Shown here piece after piece: positions 35,521 through 47,034 of a stretch of 64,000 nt of DNA. The stretch lies in assembly GCF_009727055.1 (NCBI RefSeq), contig NC_052350.1, positions 17,654,645 through 17,718,644 of the forward strand. Reading direction: 5' to 3'. The stretch's first letter is position 1. Each line of letters begins with the position of its first letter. The notes under the pieces are model-generated. The model saw nothing but the letters and a program-made list of their open reading frames with translations, ran no database searches and was not told the DNA's origin. The DNA comes from Benincasa hispida. Its lineage: Eukaryota; Streptophyta; Magnoliopsida; Cucurbitales; Cucurbitaceae. Position numbers and translations under genes: made by a program.

Positions 35521-36762
35521 TGTTGGATCGGTATGGCAATCCTAAAGGAGGGTTTGAATAGGGTTTAATTAAAAAAAATTCTTAAACTATGCTCAATTTG
35601 ATCTAATTAGATATTTTTAAATTAAATTGATAAAAACTCTAATTTATGTTAAATAACAAGATTGATAAAAATTATGTAACAATATACTGAAACAATCTCA
35701 ACCAACAAAATCAAGCAATTAAAATTAAATGCAAGAATAACTAGTGGTTCGATCTATATCTACTTTCCCAAGCGCCTCTTGGGACTTCGATTAAAAAATC
35801 TTCTTTTGACTCTTTCGACGGGTGAGAGCCGAATCGCTACCTTGCTCATTTTACGGGTTCAAGAGTAAACCTTATCCTTTCCATGGGTTAGGATCCAATC
35901 GTTTTGAAATTTTAAATCACACAATGAAACTCTCTAAAAAGAGTGGGTATACAAGATTGCGCTCACACACTTTAATCCTCATAATACAATAGAAATTTCT
36001 CTCAAGAATAAGATGAAAAGAAAGAAATTGGAAGCTTGTAGAGAGAGTAGAAATAGTAGTTTTTTTTTTTTTTTTTTTTTTTTTTGCTAATTTTGAGGAT
36101 TGTAAAATGTGAAAAATTAGAAATAATTTTAGAGAAGATGAAGTATAAAAAAAGAGCAAAAGTGTGAGTTAAAAGAGGGTTTTAATTTGAGTCATTGAAT
36201 TGTTCAAAAAGTTAAATTGAATGGTTGAGATTTAAACTCAACTAGACAAACACAAATAAAATATAATATAATAATATATATCTTTTAAAAATAATTATTT
36301 TAAAACCCAACAAAAAACAAGAGCCCGCCATTTTTCAAAAACTAGCCATTAGACACAAACATAAAATAATATTAATTTTTTTTTAATTTAACAAAATAAA
36401 ATTTTTTACAAAATCAATTTTTTTAATTTTTTTTTTTTAAAAATAAAAACTAAAGTCCACCAATTGCAAATTTAAAGCCTCATATGTCATTCACTCCATA
36501 GCTCCAAGTGGCTTTCTTTAATTGGTCCAATTTGATGATTAATTTGCCATGTCACCATCTCTAGTATGTTTCCGTTACGCTTCTTTTTGTTATATCTTCT
36601 TCATCCGAACTCCGATTTGGGTGATTCAAGATGCGTCGAAATCGTTATTCCAAGCTCTACGTTGTGAATTATTCAAAATAATAAAATTATCAACTAAACA
36701 AAATCAGATTTATTATCATTAAAATATTAATTAATTTGGGATTAAGAACCAAAAAGCCAACA
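35521..36762 (-). repeat. 5' LTR of the minus-strand copia
   Basis: 1,242 bp with TG...CA ends on both strands: TGTTGGATCGG at 35521 and AAAGCCAACA at 36762. It aligns along its length with the plus-oriented LTR at 37341-39693 once the nested insert there is removed, so the two belong to one family. A poly-T run of 27 lies at 36059-36085. Confidence 0.88.
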
Positions 36763-36971
36763 CAAGTGCTATTAATTTGACTAAGAATCCTATCAATCTT
36801 TCTAAGACTAAGCATATTAATACTAGACATCATTTTATTAGAGAGCATGTGCAAAATGGTAATATTACTCTTAAATTTGTAAGCTCTAATAATCAATTAG
36901 TAGATATTTTTACCAAACCTTTGAATGAAGAAAGTTTTTGTAAAAATAGGCTTGAGCTTGGTATATTGTGA
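36763..36971 (+). pseudogene. copia RNase H C-terminal fragment
   Basis: The plus-strand reading is AINLTKNPINLSKTKHI, then TRHHFIREHVQNGNI, then LVDIFTKPLNEE and a stop. This is the end of a copia polyprotein. It abuts the 5' LTR of the minus-strand element at 36762, so that element, or a rearrangement, cut through it. Its own 3' LTR follows at 37341. Confidence 0.88.
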
Positions 36972-37340
36972 TGCATCTTGATTTCCTATCTTACTTGATG
37001 TTATTATATAATGCATATAGATAATGGGAGAATTTGGAAACTTTGTATGTGCTCATGGTTTTAGGGGGGCGCTTATATGTATATTGTTCTTTTTTATGAT
37101 TCTAAAGGGGGTGAAGTATAAGAAAAATGTATTATAATTATGTTGAATGATTGTTTCTATTGAATGTATTATTTAGGGGGAGAATTAGTTAAGGGGAATA
37201 AGTTAATTCTTTTGAATGAATTTCAAGCGTGATCTTTGTAGTGATACGTATACTTGATATTGAAATTATTTATTGATCACATGTGTTGCATGTGTATTTC
37301 AAGTTATTTTTTTCTATGGTTTGTCATCGTCGAATGAGAT
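36972..37340 (+). other. copia 3' noncoding region and polypurine tract
   Basis: Noncoding sequence containing TTTAGGGGGGCG, AAAGGGGGTG and TTTAGGGGGAG purine-rich stretches. TTTGTCATCGTCGAATGAGA directly before the LTR is a decayed version of the usual 'GTCATC...GGGGGAGA' polypurine context. Confidence 0.7.
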
Positions 37341-37791
37341 TGTTAACTTTTTTGTCCTTAATTTTCAATTAATTAATTTTAATTAATTAATTAATTAATA
37401 TTTTGATGATAACAAACCTAATTTTATTTACTAACAATTTTATTATTTTGAATAGTTCATAGCGCAAAGCTCGAAATAACGATTTTGATGCCTCTTGAAT
37501 AACCCAAATCAGAATTTGAATGAAAAAAATATAGCAAAAAGAAGCTTAAAGGAAATACCCGAGATGGTGACGTGGCGAATTAATCACCAAATTAGACCAA
37601 TTAAAGAATGCCACTTGAAATTATAGGATGAGTGACACATTGGGCTTAAAATTGCAATGGGTGGGTTTTAATTATATTAAAAGAAAAGAAAATTAAAACA
37701 ATTGATTTTATAATTCAAAATTAAAAAATATAATAATAATAACCAACGGTCAAATTTATTAAAAAAAGAAAGGAAAATTGAAGACCGTTGG

Positions 37792-37839
<48 letters not shown>

Positions 37840-39693
37840 TTCTTTTATTTTACTTTTTCACTTTCAATCTCTACCTTCCATTTTATCAATCTAATGGTCT
37901 AATCAAAATCTGATTTTTACCCATTTTTCCTCTCTTTTTATACTTCAACTTTTTCATAATTATTTTAACTTTTCACATTTTACAATCTTCAAAAAATAGT
38001 AAGAAAGCCACCATTGTTACTCTTTCTACAAGCTTCCAATTTTCTTTCTTTTCATCTTATATTTGAGAGAGGTTTCTATTGTAACGTGAGAATTAAAGTG
38101 TGTGAGCTCAAATTTGTACATCCACTCTATTTAGAAAGTTTATTGTGTACATTTAGGGTGTGTTTGGTAGGTGATAAAAGTAGAGAGTTGAGTTGAGGTG
38201 AGTTGGTAATTATTATCTGGAGAGTTAAATTATCTAGGGAGTTAAATTGTCTGTGTTTGTTTGCAGAATTGAGTTGAGTTGGTAATTATTGTCTTTGTTT
38301 ATTGTGCATTATTGTCTATGTTTGTTGTGCAGAGTTGAGTTGAGTTGGGGATCTGATGCAGTTTTTTATGAATAAGATTAGTTCTATTTTTTCTGTTTGT
38401 TTTTTTGATTTCATTCTTTTATTTTTTAGTTTTATGTTTTGCTATTGTTGATTAATTTTCAAATATACACGTATTTTCTCAAATCATTTATGACATAAAC
38501 TGGACAATCTCAATTTTTTTTCTCTATCTGTAGAACATAATAGATTATTTTTCATATATTCTTTTCAAAAACTGTAATAATTTTAATTCTCTTCAAGCTA
38601 TAAAACATACCAACAAATTATATTTCATATTGCTGCTCAATTAATTGGTATATTGTATATTATATGTATATATATCGAAGGTAATTATCTCAATTACTAA
38701 TTGGTATATTGTATGTATATATATCGAATCTAACTTAACATTATTATATCACATATCATACAATTTATTTTTATATAATATGGATAGTATATTTGGAATT
38801 GAAATTGTACATAGGATAATTAACTTTCATTTGATTATGATGGTGAGAATGTAATATAGTACAGTAACATTTTTCTTAAGATCACAAAAATAATATGAAC
38901 CGACTGAACATATGGCCGTTTAAAAAAAAATCACAAAATATATGTTCTTTTCGATACTTATAATATCCGTGTCATAATACAAACACAAAAATGACATGTC
39001 ATGACGTATGCAAAAGTTATAATTCTTTTGACGATAAAAAAAAAAAAAAAGAGAGAGAGAGAAATATGGAGAGAATCTAAATGGCGAAGATGAGGGAAGA
39101 GAGAAAGAAATGATATGGTTTTTAGGGTTAGTTTTAAGTGGGTAAAAAAAGGTAGTTTTAATAACCCACAGTTTTTCTTTATGGGCTTAATAAACATGGA
39201 TAATAAATATCCATCCAACCCAAACTCATACCCATTTATTAAATACCCCCTTAAGATTCAAAAACATGGTAATGGTTGGATCCTAACCCATGGAAAAGAT
39301 CGAATTTGCTCTTAAACCCGTAATATGAACAAGGTAGCGGTTCATCTCTCATCTATGGAAAGAGTCAAAGAATATTTTTTTAATCAAAGTCCCAAGAGAT
39401 GCTTGTGTAGGTTTTGTTTGACCGAACCACTATAAAAATCACGATGTTCTTTTCTCTAACTCTTTTCTAATTATTTTTTTCACTTAATTTTAATTGCTTG
39501 CTCTTGTTGGTTGATATTGATTGAATAGATTATCACATACTTTTTCTTAATCAATATTGTTATTTAGTATCAATTAGAGTGTTGTTAATTTAATTTAAAA
39601 GTTATCTAATTAGATCAAATTGAGCATACTTTAAGAAAAAAGTTTAATTAAACTCTATTCACCTCTCTCTAGAGTTGTCATACCGGTCAAACA
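37341..39693 (+). repeat. 3' LTR of the plus-strand copia, with nested insert
   Basis: It starts TGTTAACTTTTTTGTCC and ends GTCATACCGGTCAAACA. Removing the insert at 38156-39250 leaves about 1.25 kb, the length of the partner LTR at 35521-36762. Matching blocks include CAAGCTTCCAATTT, TTGGATCCTAACCCATGGAAA and AAGTCCCAAGAG. An (ATT)14 microsatellite is at 37792-37834. Confidence 0.85.
38156..39250. mobile_element. PIF/Harbinger-like nonautonomous insert, 1.1 kb
   Basis: Comparison with the sister LTR shows an extra 1,095 bases. They begin GGGTGTGTTTGGTAGGTG, end AAATACCCCC, and are flanked by TTA on both sides (38153-38155 and 39251-39253). A GGG start and a TTA duplication are the marks of Tourist/PIF-Harbinger elements. 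The terminal inverted repeat is weak beyond the GGG/CCC, and no transposase is encoded. Confidence 0.7.
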
Positions 39694-40850
39694 AGCTCCG
39701 GTTCGAAGGTATGGATTATTTGACTTTTGCATTCCATCTTTGTTCGAAATTAGAATAAATCTGAAGCAACTCTTGTTTTTCTCTCTTAATTTTTGGGAAA
39801 TACATGGCAGTTTCTCTTAATTATTCTTGGGGACCAAGGATTTAATATGAAATGCTCATTGACTTGGATCCATCGTTATGCTAATTCTTTTGTTGTTGAT
39901 GTGATTAACTGATCTGCCTTTGATCGGCAAAAAAAGGAGATTTTAGATCTTGCTTTAATCTTGTGATTTATGTACATTATGTTTAGAAATACTTGCAAAT
40001 ATATCAATCAAGCCTAAAGTATTAATAGATATTTGTTCCATGATGAAGCGCTTTTTAGTTAAGTAGAATTTTAGACTACTCAAGACATTTTAAGGTGTTT
40101 TTAGAATACTTTAATCGGTACTTTTCTTATAAATGTTTATAGGAAAGATTTTCACATAAAAACAATATTTATAAGTCATTTTAAACTCATACGTAATTAC
40201 TCTAAAGCTCACTTGAATTTTATATGCTTAAATTACATGAGATTTCGATATTTATTTTACATTGTCATAGTAGTTTTATGTTTGGCAAGCTTGCATTTAT
40301 TTGTTATCTTCATTGAGAGTAATATTATGTTTTATTTTTTTGCTTATTTGTTAAAATTATTGTTTTATCTACTTTGTAGGTAGGAGAATGACCTATGAGT
40401 TCCAAAAATTGACACTAGAGAAACTTGAGAAGACATCATTGAACACTCCTCATTTATCTTTAGCATATTTTTAATCATTTTAACTATTTTGTGATTCATT
40501 TATTTTGAATTCTATTTTTGTATGCAACTTAGCATGTATACTCGTTCACTGTAGAATATATATGTATACTTCATGGTTGATACGTAGGAATTTGTTGCCG
40601 AAACCATATGGAGTTATTTGGATGAAAAATATATTTTATCTTGATTTTGGAGTTAAATTATCATCCAATTTTTCTTTTGTAACTTATTGGAGATTTGTGA
40701 AAGCAATTAAGATTGTATTTTGTGCATGTGCGGGTAAAAAAGAAATATTATTGATTTGCACGTGCGTAAGCAACAAATATATATATATATATTTTCAATG
40801 ATAGAACGATGACATACTTTTAATATTGAACAATTACTGACAAAAAGTAG
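39694..40850. other. intergenic, nothing recognised
   Basis: AT-rich. A 98-residue plus frame at 40505-40801 has no known domain. It might be internal CACTA sequence, given the end at 41075, but nothing supports that directly. Confidence 0.35.
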
Positions 40851-40854
40851 GTGA

Positions 40855-41075
40855 AAAATCGACACTAAAGATAATGTTCAACGTCGGTTGAAAATTGACA
40901 TTGAAGATAATTGACATTGAAATCGTAGTCATCTATGTCGGTTTAAAACCGACTTTAAAGACAACCGACATTAAAGATCTTTTATAACACGATCTTCAAT
41001 GTCAGTTTTCAACTGACATTGTACCCCTATAATGTCAGTTTTAAATCGATATTAGAGCTCAGTTTTGTTGTTGTG
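40855..41075. mobile_element. CACTA (En/Spm) terminal fragment
   Basis: The right end reads TTTTGTTGTTGTG, close to the inverse of the CACTACAACAAAA terminus of plant CACTA elements. Inside it are subterminal inverted repeats: TGTCGGTTTAAAACCGAC near 40950, and several copies of CAATGTCAGTTTTCAACTGACATTG type (near 40865, 40905 and 41000). No matching left terminus was found, so only one end is present here. Confidence 0.7.
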
Positions 41076-41221
41076 TCAACCTACTTTAATGGATTGAGAT
41101 ATATATAATTAATTATGAAGTTAAATGTTTGGTTCTTCATATCTATTTCTTTCACAAAATAATTTAGAAATATACATATAAATCATTATTTGTTTAGATA
41201 TAGGTCACATTATAAGTTAGT

Positions 41222-44200
41222 ATCGTTTGGGTGATGTCCTAAATCTCGTGAATTTTGTAGTTTGTAAATTATTTGTATACATATTATTTATTTAATAAAA
41301 TAAATTGTTATTTTATGTGACATTTAATTAGCATTAACACAATCCAATAAACTAAGATTCAAGGTTATTTTATATAACTTAAACATGCATGTGGTTGACA
41401 TACAAGTGAATCATGTTTAAGTAAGAACCTATATGGTATATGGTATATGAATAAGGTTGGGCGTCTTATCTTGGTGACACTACGAATGTAACCTACTTTG
41501 TGATTATTACCATAGTTGTAAAATATTATAAATTATTTGATCTTAACCATTCATGTGGAGATGTGAGTGGGGGTATTCTATACAAAGAGTTTGTATAAGA
41601 TTGGATTGCGAAATGATTAGTCTCTCTTGATAATGTCATTACTTGAAGAGACTTCCATTTCACTAGGATAACCATAGGTGATTTGCCCTTAATCCTAAGT
41701 GAGTTGTGAACTCCTGTCTATGAGGATGATCTTTTGATCTATATAGGTGAGAGTGGCCAGATTCGTCGACTCGATATGTCCACCATTTTGGAGATACGTT
41801 CGTGTAGGGAGTTGGGAACACAACTATATAAGTTGGAATTCACTCCTTTGAAGGAACTCTTATCAAAGAGTACCTATGAGAGGAAGTAAGATCGTTTCAA
41901 ATTCATTGTGACAGAAATACCGCATTCACAAACATACAACAAGTTATACAACTACAAACAAATTACGGCATGCTTTTAACAATTAAACAACAAAGGACAA
42001 GAGATTTACCTTTGAAGAACTTTTCTTCCTTTGATCTCTCGCTCTCGTCCAGGCCAGCAACTCTCGCTGTCGTTGTGATCGTCAAGTTAAACGTCCACCA
42101 AATCTCGTTGTTGCTCACCATCGAATGGTCCTCTACACGAATAGGCAGCAAGGAGGACATTACCACTCAGTAACCTTGGTATTCTCGGAGTGAGAATTCA
42201 GGATTTGTGGGCTCTGTTGGATTTGGTAGAGGGGAGGATCGTTTACAACGACCAGGGAGAGATTTTGTGTCTATCATATAGACAGGTGCTTGATCATTTT
42301 TTAAAGGGTGCACGATCGTTTAGTAAAACGAGACTGGTCATTTAGATGATCGTTTAGAAAATCTCACTCTCGTGCGTGACCGTTTAGAAAAAGTTATACA
42401 ATCGTTTAGGTAATCTGCGTGTGTACATGATCGTTTAGGAAAACTTTAGCTATTGTGTATGCTCTCGTAACTAGACGATGGGCAGTGTACTAATCGTGAA
42501 GCGATTATTCGACCTCTTTGTAAAATGGAACCTATTTTCATTTTATATCCTTCAGTTACGAAAACTGAATGCAACCTCCCACTTTCATGTACGGTTATAG
42601 AGAAAAAACCACCAACAATTATCTCATAATTGTTTAATTAAAAATAAATATAATCATATTATATTTATAACCTATAGTTTTAATATCACATCTTATGCAA
42701 CATATAAACCATAGTCTTTTTCTCCTCTACTAGATATAAATTATATTTATATCATTTTCCTCCAATTAATGTATCTCATACATCATGTCAACTATATCAT
42801 ATACAATTGACCAGTTTAATCATGTCATATATAATCAAACTCCCTCTTGTCAATTTGAACACTTCAAAATGACCCAAAACTGATTCTCAACTTGAATCCA
42901 TTGAGCTACCAAGGGGACCATATGGACTTGTGGCCTGAAGATCCAACGGTACGTGAATAGCTTACTAAACTCTTTAGCCACGAGATCCACCATCCATTAA
43001 CTACCAGACATTTCACTAAAGACGACAGCTGCACTCTTCTCACCATAGATATATTTCTGTATCCATCGGATATAACCAGTCATCAGTACGATAATCCTTC
43101 ACATATACTCGTAAGTACAGCTGGACCAATTTATCGTTTTGCCCCTATAGTTACATCTAACTCCTTAAGTACCACTGATCCCTCTAATGAAAATACAACA
43201 TAATCCTACTATGTGTGGACACCTCTCGGGCCATGAGAAGGTGTATGGCGCCATATCGTTCAAGTTCCAGAATCAGCCCTTAGAGGAGCGAATCTATCTA
43301 CTTACCCCTGGTTCGGGGAAGAAGTGAATTCCATCTTGTGTAGCTGAGTTCCCAGCTCCTAAAATCAGATGAATCCTCAATGTGGTAGGTTGGAGTCGGC
43401 AATCTGGCCACTCGCACCCATGAAAATCAAAGGACTGCCCTCAAAGGCAAGTTTTCAACTCACTCAAGATTAAGGTCATGTTACCTATGGTCATCCTAGT
43501 GAAGTGAAGTCTCTATCATGAACGGCGTTATATAACGAGACTATAACACTTCGTGGTCTGGTCTTATACAAACTCCTTTGTATAGGATGCCCCCACTCAC
43601 ATGTCTCCATATGAATGATTAAGATCAGACCATCTGTAACAAGTCACAACACTTGTAACTATTTTAAAAAGCGGGTCGCATTTGTCGCATCACCAGATAA
43701 GGTTTCCCTCCTATATTCATATACTACAGATCATTTTGGTTATCATTTAAGGCATGATCCACCTGTATGTCTCCACATATATGCTTAAGTCACAACGACA
43801 ACCAGGGATCTTAGTTTATTGGTCTGTGGTAAAGCAAATAAAATATCTCATGTTTCATAGATAATAGTGAAGAAAATATCATATATTATTACATCACAAG
43901 CGTTTGTTCAATACGGTGTTTACAAATTATAGGACCCAATGAGAGTTTAGGGCATGAACCCCAACATCTTTTTGTTATTGAGGGTAAGTAGATGAATTGC
44001 TTCCTATGGGTTGATTTCGAGTCTTGAACAATAAGACGCCTTACCCTCTCATTGGCCAGAGGGGAGTCTAGTTTATAGTTGGACTATAACTACTTGTTCA
44101 TTAGAGGGATCAATGGTATTTAAGGAGTTAGATGTAACTACATGGGTAAAACGATAATTTGATCCAACTGTAAACGAGCAATTCGGGAAGGGTCAACTTA

Positions 44201-45286
44201 CTGTTGATTGGTTATATTTGTGGACACAGAAATATAGCTACAATGCAAAGAATTTAGTAGTTGGTCTTTAGTGGAGTGACCAATGAATGTTGATTAATTA
44301 AATTAAAGAGTTTAATTAGCCTCGTATCGTTGAAGCTTCTAATTTTTAGGTCTATAAGGTCCGATTACTAGCTTACTAAGGATAAAACAAGGAATAATTG
44401 TTTTTAGAATAATTTGAATTGTTCAAATTATTTAAAGGAATTAAAGGTATTTATTATATTAATGTGATTAATATTAAATATAGTGTATATTGATATACTA
44501 TATAGTTAATTACAAATATGATTTATGATTAAAACTATATAATATGCGAGAGATAAATATTTGAATAAGATTCAAATATTATTTATATGAATAAGATTTT
44601 TATAAATGTTATAAGTTAAAATTAATGTGAATAAGATTTATATTAAAACTATAGATTATAAATGAGAGTTGCAATATGATTAAGATGCATAACATATGGT
44701 TTATTAATTAATGGTTAACTAGTTAACCATATATTATAATGCTAATATTATATTAATAATATATTATATGCGTGCACGTATGGGAGGGGTTTGTTGTAAC
44801 TCCCCTCTCTCATCTATCCTTAGTCTATTGTGTGAGCAGATAGAACGTACAGAATGTGAAGAACACACAAAAGGCTTTCAGAAGAAAAACTCTCTTCCTA
44901 TTAAAATCTCCCTGGTTTTACCCTTCTCCCAAATCATTAAAGGAGGCTACACTTCCTATTCCTTGCCAGTGAATACAAATGCTCCAAGTGGTATCAAAGG
45001 AAGATCAGTATTTGTGTTGTCCTGTTTGAGGGAGAAAGTTATTGTTCGTGGTTTTGTGAAGGAGTATTCGTGAAGAGGACATCTTCAAGGGCAAGTGCAC
45101 GTATTCCCTTGGGTAAGCGTACTTATTCTCTTACTTCTCAGTAGAACAAACTTAGAGTTATTAATGTTTATCCTATGTTACGTCTTTTGTATGTTTTTCT
45201 CTGTTTTTTATTGGTTTTAAATTGAATCACAAATGCATGACATTCACACGCTTCCACATGAAATTTAATTCCTTCAGGTCTATAGT
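41222..45286 (+). mobile_element. plus-oriented LTR split by a nested solo LTR
   Basis: The left part (41222-41848) starts near TTTGGGTGATGTCCTAAATC. The right part (43972-45286) continues the same family order (AAGTAGATGAATTGCTTCC, TTGAACAATAAGACGCC, AGTGGAGTGACCAATG) and ends TTAATTCCTTCA. Between them lies an oppositely oriented solo LTR. No RT or gag is attached. The frame at 44768-45073 lies inside the LTR and has no domain. Confidence 0.7.
41849..43966 (-). mobile_element. nested solo LTR with 5-bp duplication (one mismatch)
   Basis: The ends are TGAAGGAACTC and GAACCCCAACA. On the minus strand this reads TGTTGGGGTTCATGCCC to GAGTTCCTTCA, and the CTTCA end is shared with related copies at 24349 and 45286, which supports this boundary. 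The flanks are TCCTT (41844-41848) and TCTTT (43967-43971). It is inserted inside a plus-oriented LTR of a related family. Confidence 0.75.
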
Positions 45287-46478
45287 GTTTTATACCTATC
45301 ATGCCTCTAAATATTAAAATATTGGTCATTTCCTTTTAGAATATTTATAGAAGGTTTTTTAACCATCAATTTATGTCTTATAAGTTTCTAGTTCATCATG
45401 TTGAAAAATTGAGGAGTAAAACGAGACACCACCGAAATACAAAATACCAAGAGAATATAATATAATGTATTTAATATAAAATAAATAAAATAACAAAATA
45501 ATAAAATATGGGAAATCCTATGGAAATTTTCTCATTAATTTCTTACAAAATTCTCGCCAATATATGTACATTTATACAAAATCCACAAATGACCACTATT
45601 TATAAGGATTTTGGCAACTAAGATGTAAAATATTTGGACATTAAGCATGCAGCATGGGTTGTTGTATGGCACATGGTCAATACACGGGATAATAGAAAAA
45701 TGACACTTGATCTTTAGACACTAAACATGGACATCTATATTACACCTATTTTATAATATTTATAATACATCAATAATTTTTTAATTTCACTCTTTTTTTA
45801 GTACAAAATTTCACATTCTATTAGAAGAAAAATTATATATATACATATTGAAACATCAATATAAAGTAAATAACAAAGAAAAATGAAAGATGAGAATTGT
45901 GTTTATAAACTAAAAATAAAAAATTAAAGTCACACTTGATAACACTAGATAGTATTTAGTTTTTAGTTTTTGAAAATTATACTAGTCTTTTCACAATGTC
46001 TTTCCATGGACTTTTTATCTTTCTTTTAAGTAACCAAATTCTTTGAAAAAGGAAAAAGAAAAAATCAAACTTTTTTTTTTTTGTAAGTTTTCCGAACTTG
46101 GCTCGAATTTTTGAAAACATGTTCCAAAAGTAGATTAATGAAAAAAATTCAAATAGGTAGAAATGATGCTCACAACCTTAATTTTAAAAAGTAACAAATT
46201 AAAGTATTTGGCCGAGTCGGAACTCGAAACTCTACTCCCTATTAGATCAAAGGAGTACGTTGAATCTAGAACTAAAAGACATCAATTTTACGTTTTATTT
46301 AACTTCGATTTCATAAATTTTTAAACTTCATTTATAATAATGGTCTCAAACACAACAAAATGGTTTTCTTCCCTTTTTAGTATAATCAGATAGTTATCAC
46401 GCAAATTCTCAATTATATATGATTAATTTGATCAAATGAAGGCTTTTATTTATTGGGGAAAAAAAACAATTTGCATGC
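45287..46478. other. intergenic upstream of the HHP4-like gene
   Basis: AT-rich, no gene or repeat recognised. A tRNA-like GGCCGAGTCGG...CGAAACTC stretch near 46211 does not fold into a tRNA and is not called. Confidence 0.4.
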
Positions 46479-46905
46479 CTAGTGCACAAACTCCAATTTA
46501 AAGTTGAATTCCCAAAACAAAAGAAGAAAGGAAAAAAAAGAAGCCCTTTGGTTTCTCTTGTCTTGAAAATTGCATGACGAACACATGGTCAAGCCTCCGT
46601 CAAAACCAAAATCACAAGAAAAAAGGCAAAGTGGGCGGTGATCAGAAGCACCCGTTTTCATCTACTCTCACCTAAATTAAACCCCTAAATCCCCCAATAC
46701 AAATCTTAATATTTCTCCCCCAATTTTTTTCCCTCCAACCAACAGCTAACTGCCACGTTGTCATTTTTCGAATTTTCTTTATTTTCCTAAAAATAGTAAC
46801 GTCCATCTACACACAGCATTTTGCCANAAAAAAACAATAAATAGAAATAAAAAATAAATAAAAGGAAATTAGTTGGTTAAACTAAACGAAGTCGTTATTG
46901 CCTAT

Positions 46906-46912
46906 TATAAAT
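46906..46912 (+). promoter_or_regulatory. candidate TATA box of the HHP4-like gene
   Basis: TATAAAT, 123 bases upstream of the ATG at 47035. Transcription would start near 46940, leaving a short 5' leader. It is the only good TATA-like match close to the start codon. An undetermined base (N) is at 46827. Confidence 0.45.
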
Positions 46913-47034
46913 CCCGAGGATCAATCGGGGAATTTTTAGACCATTTCTTCCCGTCATCTGCCAGAGAACGCAGATCCGGCGAAAATCAGCCGGAAATTCC
47001 AAGAATTTGAAGTTGAATCCGACGGTTGTGAATC

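Noticed and set aside
44768..45073. 101-residue plus-strand frame
   Set aside because: It lies within the 3' half of an LTR, and its leader position explains the open stretch; no domain.
46205..46275. tRNA-like sequence GGCCGAGTCGG...CGAAACTC
   Set aside because: It does not form a complete cloverleaf, and the stretch has no CCA-adjacent acceptor stem partner.
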